From Wielerella bovis (GTDB lineage: Bacteria > Pseudomonadota > Gammaproteobacteria > Burkholderiales > Neisseriaceae): a DNA stretch of 64,000 nucleotides. Below are positions 59,104 to 64,000 of the stretch, one piece after another. The position numbers and the translations under genes are program-made. Location of the stretch: positions 372,001-436,000 of the forward strand of contig NZ_CP092361.1 of NCBI RefSeq assembly GCF_022354465.1, written 5' to 3'. Under the pieces are notes generated by a model that did not search any database, was not told the DNA's origin, and saw nothing but the letters and a program-made list of their open reading frames with translations. Within the stretch, counting starts at the first letter, position 1; the number at the start of each line of letters is the position of its first letter.

Positions 59104-60225
59104 ATGTATATTTTAGACAAGCAAGATAAAAAATTAACCGCCATTCAAAATACCACATTTTCAGATTTAGGTTTAAAAGAACGCCAAGATTTGCAGAAAT
59201 GGATAAACCAAACACCCGCAGTTTTAGGCGAAGAATTGTTGATTATTCAAGAAGAATTTGATGAGTTTGATAAAACTAGGGAGCGTTTGGATTTACTGGC
59301 TTTGGACAAAAACGGTAATTTAGTCATCATTGAAAATAAGTTAGATGACAGTGGGCGCGATGTTACTTGGCAGGCTTTGAAATATGTATCTTATTGTTCC
59401 AGTTTAAATAAACATGAAATTGTGGATATTTTTCAAAGATATATAGACAAATACAAACTTGAATTGAATGCTCAATCAGAAATCTGTGCATTCTTGGAAG
59501 CCGATGATTTTGAAAGCGTTATTTTAAATCAAGGATTTGGACAGAGACTGATTTTGGTCGCGCATGAATTTCGGCAAGAAGTAACCAGTACCGTTGTATG
59601 GTTGCGCGAAAATGGCATAGACATTCGTTGTGTTCGTATTATTCCTTATATTTTGCAACAAAATGGTCGGCAAGAAATCATCATTGATATAGACCAAATT
59701 ATCCCCGTTCCCGAAATTGAACAATATCAAATTCGGCTAGCACGAAAAGAAGTAGAAGAAAAACAATCCAGTACATCAAAATTAAATGCTGCCAATCTGT
59801 ATTCTGAATATTGGTCGTTGCTTTTAAAAACTGCCGATGAGCAAGGTTTTACCTTATTCAAATCAAGAAAAAGCAGTAATGAGCATGCGTTACATGTTAC
59901 TTCTGGTGTAGCCAATATTACTTATGCCTTTGTTTTATTAAAAAATTCAGCAAGAGCAGAGTTGTATATGAATCATTCAGATGCAACAGTTAATAAACAG
60001 CATTTTGATTTTTTAGCAAATTATAAAGCTGAAATTGAAGCCAGTTTTGGTGAAGAACTGAACTGGGAGCGTTTAGATGACAAAAAATCGTGCCGAATTT
60101 GCGTTGTGGGTCATTTTTCAAGAGATGACCGTTCAGAATGGGAAACAGTAATAAATTGGCATATTTCGCAAATGAAAAAATTAGAGCAAGCGATTAGCCC
60201 CTTTTTGAAACAACTGTCTAAATAA
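59104..60225 (+). CDS. DUF4268 protein with a PD-(D/E)XK nuclease-like N-terminal domain
   Basis: 373 residues. The N-terminal region has the nuclease-like core ERLDLLALDKNGNLVIIENK (around 59-78): an Asp, then a strand with E-x-K, followed by DVTWQALKYVSYCS. The C-terminal third resembles DUF4268 (FTLFKSRKSSNEHALHV, RAELYMNHSDATVNKQHF, LNWERLDDKKSCRICVV, SEWETVINWHISQM). Such proteins occur as orphan restriction-like nucleases, but no methylase or partner is adjacent. Activity and defence role are inference. Flanked by DUS on both sides. Confidence 0.7.
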   Translation: MYILDKQDKKLTAIQNTTFSDLGLKERQDLQKWINQTPAVLGEELLIIQEEFDEFDKTRERLDLLALDKNGNLVIIENKLDDSGRDVTWQALKYVSYCSSLNKHEIVDIFQRYIDKYKLELNAQSEICAFLEADDFESVILNQGFGQRLILVAHEFRQEVTSTVVWLRENGIDIRCVRIIPYILQQNGRQEIIIDIDQIIPVPEIEQYQIRLARKEVEEKQSSTSKLNAANLYSEYWSLLLKTADEQGFTLFKSRKSSNEHALHVTSGVANITYAFVLLKNSARAELYMNHSDATVNKQHFDFLANYKAEIEASFGEELNWERLDDKKSCRICVVGHFSRDDRSEWETVINWHISQMKKLEQAISPFLKQLSK

Positions 60226-60277
60226 TTGTTTCAATATGGTTTCAGGCAGCCTGAAAATGCAACCAAAAGAAAAAACC

Positions 60278-61237
60278 ATGAATTTCAAAAAATTAACTTT
60301 ATTACCCATTTTATTGATTTTAAACGCTTGTCGTGCCGAGCCGAATTTTGTCGCGCAATCGGAACACGCGCTGCCTGAAATCCGCCGCTTGGCGAATGAT
60401 GAAACGAATACACCTTTGGTACGGAACGGTTTTGTTGCGTATGGCGATGATTGTGGTTTTGGCAAACATCAAGCTGGGCAAGATTTTTACCCTTTGAAGC
60501 TGTGTTCCGTTCCACAAAGTTTGCTGTTGGCAAACGAAATTCAAGAATTGCCCGTTTTGCCTGATGCTGTACCGATTATATTTGAAAACAAGGTCTTGTA
60601 TCTTGGCAACCCCGACAGCGAAACCTACCCACACGGCGTTTTAGGCGACACGATTGAAGCGAAAACGCTCTACACTTTGGAGGCGCAAACGCTGAAACCA
60701 GCCGCAGCCGCGTTCAGGCTGCCTGAAAATTTGGTTTTTGAAAACAACACGGTAACGCTTTGGGGCGACAAAGTCGTGGCGGTTATTTCGGGCGGTGGCG
60801 CAGGGGCGCGCGTGGCGGTGTTGGCATTGACAAACGGACATTGGCAAATTGTCGCGGAAAGTGCGCCTTTGCCGAACAACCGTTGGCAATCGCCCTTTGT
60901 GTTTCAAAATCAACTGTATGCGGTGCAAATGCCGCATTTGCGTGGGCGATTGGTGCGCTACGAAATGCAAGGCAAGCATTTGATTGAACAGGAATTGGGC
61001 GACGGTTTCAGCAACCACGAAATCGGCTCACGCGAAACGCAAATCGCGGCAATTTTGCCCAATTACGCGCTGATACCGCAAATGGATTTGCGCCATGTGG
61101 TCGCGCTGGACGGTTCAGGCAGCCTGAAACGGCTCGCGCCCGAATTGCCCGCCAAAATTGTTCGCAGCGCGGTGCAAAATCGCACGGCATATTTTTTGTT
61201 GGCAGACGGCAGCGTGTGGGCGTGGTCGCAGCCTTGA
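60278..61237 (+). CDS. Uncharacterised lipoprotein, possible beta-propeller
   Basis: About 319 residues. MNFKKLTLLPILLILNAC is a lipoprotein signal with Cys18. The mature part repeats strand-rich blocks (ETQIAAILPNYALIPQM, RHVVALDGSGSLKRLAPEL, AYFLLADGSVWAWSQP), suggesting a propeller-like fold. No family recognised. Internal DUS give FRLPEN and GSGSLK. Start chosen at the ATG that gives the lipobox; two earlier in-frame ATGs are possible. Confidence 0.6.
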   Translation: MNFKKLTLLPILLILNACRAEPNFVAQSEHALPEIRRLANDETNTPLVRNGFVAYGDDCGFGKHQAGQDFYPLKLCSVPQSLLLANEIQELPVLPDAVPIIFENKVLYLGNPDSETYPHGVLGDTIEAKTLYTLEAQTLKPAAAAFRLPENLVFENNTVTLWGDKVVAVISGGGAGARVAVLALTNGHWQIVAESAPLPNNRWQSPFVFQNQLYAVQMPHLRGRLVRYEMQGKHLIEQELGDGFSNHEIGSRETQIAAILPNYALIPQMDLRHVVALDGSGSLKRLAPELPAKIVRSAVQNRTAYFLLADGSVWAWSQP

Positions 61238-61309
61238 TGAATAACGAATTTTGCAAGCATTTTCAGGCAGCCTGAAAACTCAATATTGAATAAAATGATT
61301 AGGAAAAAC

Positions 61310-61837
61310 ATGAGTTATATTGCTAATTTCGCCAATTTAAAATGGCACATTACCAATCCGTCAGAATTAAAATCCGCAACGCTTGATAATGTTAGAAAAT
61401 GTGAGCAACAAATTGGGCATCAATTTGAACAAAATTACATTGATTGGATAACTCAATTTGGGAGCGGTATTTTTGGTGGAACTTATGTGCGTTTGTTTTC
61501 GCCAAATGAAATTGCTCAAACGCATTTTGAACGCATTGAACGTTATCAAGAATATTATTTTTGGGAAGACGGTGCGGCTGTTTTGAGTAAAGAACACGTT
61601 TTGCAATCTGTATGCGTGGGCGATACCTTTTCAGGCGATGAGTTGATTTATGTGAATGGCGAATATTATATTTTGCCAAGAGATGAAGAAATCATTTATG
61701 CGGTCGGCAAGAAATGTATCCAAGCGATTGAATGGCAATTAATTCACAATATTTCCAATGCTCCTGATGAAGAAACAGGAGATTATGGACATTGCGATGA
61801 AAATGGGGCGTATTATTTTGAAGCTGGCGATTTTTAA
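61310..61837 (+). CDS. SMI1/KNR4 (SUKH) family protein
   Basis: 175 residues. WHITNPSELKSATLDNVRKC, EQQIGHQFEQNYIDWITQFGSG, GTYVRLFSPNEI and the later ELIYVNGEYYILPRDEE follow the SMI1/KNR4 superfamily pattern. Many bacterial members are immunity proteins against polymorphic toxins; no toxin gene is beside this one, so it may be an orphan. AGGAAAAAC precedes the ATG at 61310. Confidence 0.75.
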   Translation: MSYIANFANLKWHITNPSELKSATLDNVRKCEQQIGHQFEQNYIDWITQFGSGIFGGTYVRLFSPNEIAQTHFERIERYQEYYFWEDGAAVLSKEHVLQSVCVGDTFSGDELIYVNGEYYILPRDEEIIYAVGKKCIQAIEWQLIHNISNAPDEETGDYGHCDENGAYYFEAGDF

Positions 61838-61843
61838 ATGAAA

Positions 61844-61935
61844 TATAGTGAATTCAATTTAAACCAGTACAGCGTTGCCAGCCTGTACACGGTGGTCGCT
61901 GCCGCCTTGTCCTGATTTAAATTGAATCCACTATA
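61844..61935. repeat. CREE, internally deleted copy
   Basis: Ends TATAGTGAATTCAATTTAAA and TTGAATCCACTATA are intact, but the middle reads GTTGCCAGCCTGTACACGG where others carry about 15 extra bases (CTCCCTTATGTACTATG), giving 92 bp. Confidence 0.9.
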
Positions 61936-61938
61936 ATA

Positions 61939-61981
61939 TTCAGGCTGCTTTATCTTAAAATATAGATAAGGCAGCCTGAAA
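61939..61981 (-). terminator. Terminator of the symporter gene (DUS pair)
   Basis: TTCAGGCTGCTTTATCT and AGATAAGGCAGCCTGAAAA form a stem of about 15 pairs at the stop codon of the minus-strand gene. Confidence 0.75.
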
Positions 61982-61983
61982 AC

Positions 61984-63405
61984 TTATTTTTCGTGATATT
62001 CATGAAATTCGTAATTGTACGAAATTTCTTTGCCTGATTTTTCTTGTGTTAAATAATCGTGATACACCGCTTTGATTTCTTTACGTAATAGAAACAAAGC
62101 AATCAAGTTAGGCAGAACCATCATGCCGTTGAAAACATCTGATAAATTCCAAACTAAATCCACTTTGCCCAACGTACCCAATACAATCGCCAACAAAACC
62201 AATCCGCGATAGATTTTTAAAAACTTGCCTTTAAACAAAAAACGGATATTGGATTCACCAAAATAATACCAGCTAATAATTGTCGTAAAGGCGAAGAACG
62301 TTAAGCAAATTGCTAATAAACTGCCACCCCAATGACCAAATGCAATGACAAAGGCTTGCTGCGTTACGGCAGCACCTTGTAAGCCAGATGTATTTGCGCC
62401 CGTCATTAAAATAATCAATGCAGTCATGGAACATACTATCATAGTATCAATGAAAATACTGATAAATGCTGCCATGCCTTGCAAGGAAGGGTGTGCAACA
62501 TTGGCGGTTGCGTGTGCATGTGGCGTTGAACCCATACCTGCTTCGTTGGAAAACAAACCTCGTGCTACACCGAAACGAATGGCTTCGCGTATGCCTATCC
62601 CTGCTGCGCCACCCAATACGGCTTGTGGATTAAAGGCTGCCACAAAAATTTGTTGCACAATGCTGCCGAGATGTTCGGAAAATTGCAACAAAATAAGAAT
62701 TGAACTCAAAATATAGATAATCGCCATAAATGGCACGATAAATTGCGCGAAACGGGCTATGCGATTGATGCCACCAATAAAAATAGCCCCAGCTGCTACC
62801 GCAAGGAAAATGCCGACCACGATAGCAGGAATTTCAAATGATGCTTGCACTGCGCTGGCAATGGAATTAGCTTGTACTGCATTACCAATAAATCCCAGCG
62901 CGATAATCAAGGCGATAGAAAAGAAGCCTGATAAAAATCGCGCATTTGTTCGCCCAATTTTGTTGGTTAAACCATGGGTAATGTAAAAAGCAGGGCCGCC
63001 AATGTATTTACCATGACTAACCACACGATATTTTTGTGCCAATACTGCTTCGGCGAAAATAGTCGCCATACCAAAAAATGCAGATACCCAAATCCAGAAA
63101 ATAGCGCCAGGCCCCCCCGCAATGATAGCCGTTGCCACACCTGCCACGTTCCCTGTACCGATTTGTGCTGAAATGGCAACCGCTAATGCTTGAAATTGCG
63201 ACAAGGCTTGATGGTCTTTTTCCCCTTTGTTTTTGCTAAACAAGCCACCAAAGACCGATTTCATGCCTGTGCCGAATTTAGTAATTTGTGGCGCACCTAA
63301 ATATACGGTAAAAAATAAGCCAATCCCCACTAAGGCATACATGAGGATATAGCTCCATAGAACGGTGTTGATGCTGTCTACAATGTGTGCAAATGTTTCT
63401 TGCAT
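61984..63405 (-). CDS. Alanine/glycine:cation symporter (AGCS family)
   Basis: 473 residues, about ten membrane helices. ALSQFQALAVAISAQIGTGNVAGVATAI and GGPGAIFWIWVSAFFGMATIF form the substrate- and Na-binding core; GIREAIRFGVARGLFSNEAGMGSTPHAHATANVAHP is the AGCS signature. It imports Ala or Gly with Na+. I see no glycine-riboswitch features in the short leader. Confidence 0.94.
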   Translation of the reverse strand: MQETFAHIVDSINTVLWSYILMYALVGIGLFFTVYLGAPQITKFGTGMKSVFGGLFSKNKGEKDHQALSQFQALAVAISAQIGTGNVAGVATAIIAGGPGAIFWIWVSAFFGMATIFAEAVLAQKYRVVSHGKYIGGPAFYITHGLTNKIGRTNARFLSGFFSIALIIALGFIGNAVQANSIASAVQASFEIPAIVVGIFLAVAAGAIFIGGINRIARFAQFIVPFMAIIYILSSILILLQFSEHLGSIVQQIFVAAFNPQAVLGGAAGIGIREAIRFGVARGLFSNEAGMGSTPHAHATANVAHPSLQGMAAFISIFIDTMIVCSMTALIILMTGANTSGLQGAAVTQQAFVIAFGHWGGSLLAICLTFFAFTTIISWYYFGESNIRFLFKGKFLKIYRGLVLLAIVLGTLGKVDLVWNLSDVFNGMMVLPNLIALFLLRKEIKAVYHDYLTQEKSGKEISYNYEFHEYHEK

Positions 63406-63584
63406 AAATACCTCTGTTTTTATTGTAAAATTTTGTTTATGAAAAGGGTTGCATCATAGCTGATTTTTACAATGTAGTGGCATTTTATTTGGATTATTTG
63501 CTGGCAGAAATAGCCATATCATGCTAAATCTGATTTTGATTTTATGATTTTTGATTTAAATAAAGTTTTTTATCACAAAATAAT

Positions 63585-63617
63585 AGGCAGCCTGAAAAAT
63601 AGTTTTCAGGCTGCATT
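63585..63617 (-). terminator. Inverted DUS pair after the glutathione peroxidase gene
   Basis: AGGCAGCCTGAAAAA and TTTTCAGGCTGCATTT form a stem a few bases beyond the stop of the minus-strand gene. Confidence 0.65.
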
Positions 63618-63622
63618 TGAAT

Positions 63623-64000
63623 TTATAACAATTTTTGAATATCTGTCTCTATTTCAAATGGGGTAACGCTCGGTGCAAAACGTGCGACAACTTCTCCTTC
63701 ACGATTAACCAAGAATTTGGTGAAATTCCATTTAATATCCGAACCTTCGCGAGTTTCACCCAATGATGCCAATTTTAACAGCAAATCTTTGAAAATGTGA
63801 TTACCCGTATCTTCGGGTTGCTGTTGTTTCAAATAAACATATAAAGGATGCGCATTTGCACCATTCACATCAATTTTGTTGAAAATGGTAAATTCTGTAC
63901 CAAATTTCATCTGACAAACTTGCGCATATTCTGCGCCATTTTCAGGTGCTTGTTCGCGGAACTGGTTGCAGGGGAAATCCAAAATTTCCAAACCTTGTTC
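63623..64000 (-). CDS. Glutathione peroxidase (5' end outside window)
   Basis: C-terminal 125 codons of a thiol peroxidase of the GPx family, reducing peroxides with glutathione or thioredoxin. The frame is open to the window edge; the catalytic Cys lies upstream and is not visible. FPCNQFREQAPENGAEYAQVC (with the conserved Gln/Asn region), HPLYVYLK and DIKWNFTKFLVNREGEVVARF (catalytic Trp/Asn) are diagnostic. A TTG codon at 63991 is internal, not a start. Confidence 0.9.
   Translation of the reverse strand, partial: EQGLEILDFPCNQFREQAPENGAEYAQVCQMKFGTEFTIFNKIDVNGANAHPLYVYLKQQQPEDTGNHIFKDLLLKLASLGETREGSDIKWNFTKFLVNREGEVVARFAPSVTPFEIETDIQKLL

Noticed and set aside
57139-61837. A multi-gene antiphage system or toxin-antitoxin pair
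   Set aside because: No methylase, helicase, toxin or paired small gene was found next to the nuclease-like or SUKH proteins; only single candidates can be supported.
61844-63623. Glycine riboswitch for the AGCS symporter
   Set aside because: The leader of the minus-strand gene is short and lacks the conserved glycine aptamer motifs.

Overview
The window is a chromosomal stretch of a Neisseriaceae bacterium, most likely a Kingella of the K. kingae/K. negevensis type. The main evidence is the 12-mer AGGCAGCCTGAA, the DNA uptake sequence (DUS) dialect described for Kingella. I hand-counted roughly 85 exact copies on both strands, many in inverted pairs just after genes where they can act as terminators. 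Also typical are about a dozen Correia-like repeat-enclosed elements (CREE, ~107 bp, TATAGTGG...CCACTATA ends), a lipid-modified azurin, a neisserial-type porin and a CtrD-like capsule exporter. Both window edges cut a gene.

Layout. 1-1.9 kb: end of a capsule-export ATPase, a DUF721/DciA-like protein, azurin. 2.0-7.6 kb: a complete rRNA operon (16S, tRNA-Ile, tRNA-Ala, 23S, 5S) with a near-consensus promoter. 7.6-11.2 kb (minus strand): a DUF1275 membrane protein and two tandem galU genes; the upstream copy has a long acidic tail that now looks frameshifted. 11.3-17 kb (plus): recJ, a histidine phosphatase, a Zur-like regulator, bioY, an unknown gene and a COG0523 GTPase carrying an in-frame DUS duplication. 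17-23.3 kb (minus): two overlapping glycosyltransferases, a small membrane protein, a gene remnant, tRNA-Met and tamB. 23.4-31.6 kb: a thermonuclease, rpsP-rimM-trmD-rplS, a Maf/YceF pyrophosphatase, yceD-rpmF, a phosphoribosyltransferase, plsX and the porin. 31.9-37.2 kb: feoA-feoB-Cys-rich protein, a TusA-like protein, dtd and an exported amino-acid racemase. 37.5-46.7 kb: a three-domain RidA protein, waaA, a WG-repeat protein, rmlA, a Cys/Met-metabolism PLP enzyme, folE2, rlpA, trmL, comF. 46.7-55.7 kb: mgtE, thrC, a polyamine-binding lipoprotein, groES-DUF1330-groEL, hpt, ubiJ. 55.7-64 kb: an IS1016-like element with an 8-bp target duplication, an SMR pump, several poorly characterised genes (DUF4268 nuclease-like, SMI1/KNR4, a lipoprotein), an Lrp regulator, an alanine/glycine symporter and a glutathione peroxidase cut by the window end.

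Functional themes. Surface polysaccharide and LOS precursors (galU x2, rmlA, waaA, two glycosyltransferases, ctrD) recur and fit a capsulated, LOS-bearing mucosal bacterium. Metal handling recurs (feoAB, Zur-like regulator, COG0523 GTPase, FolE2, MgtE, azurin). Natural transformation is implied by the DUS density, comF and recJ. Most of the window is ordinary core genome. The clearest unusual structures are a CREE inserted cleanly into another CREE at a TA dinucleotide, DUS-driven changes inside coding sequence, the groES-DUF1330-groEL arrangement, the triple RidA fusion, and the galU duplication with its broken tail. I saw no CRISPR array, prophage or multi-gene defence island.
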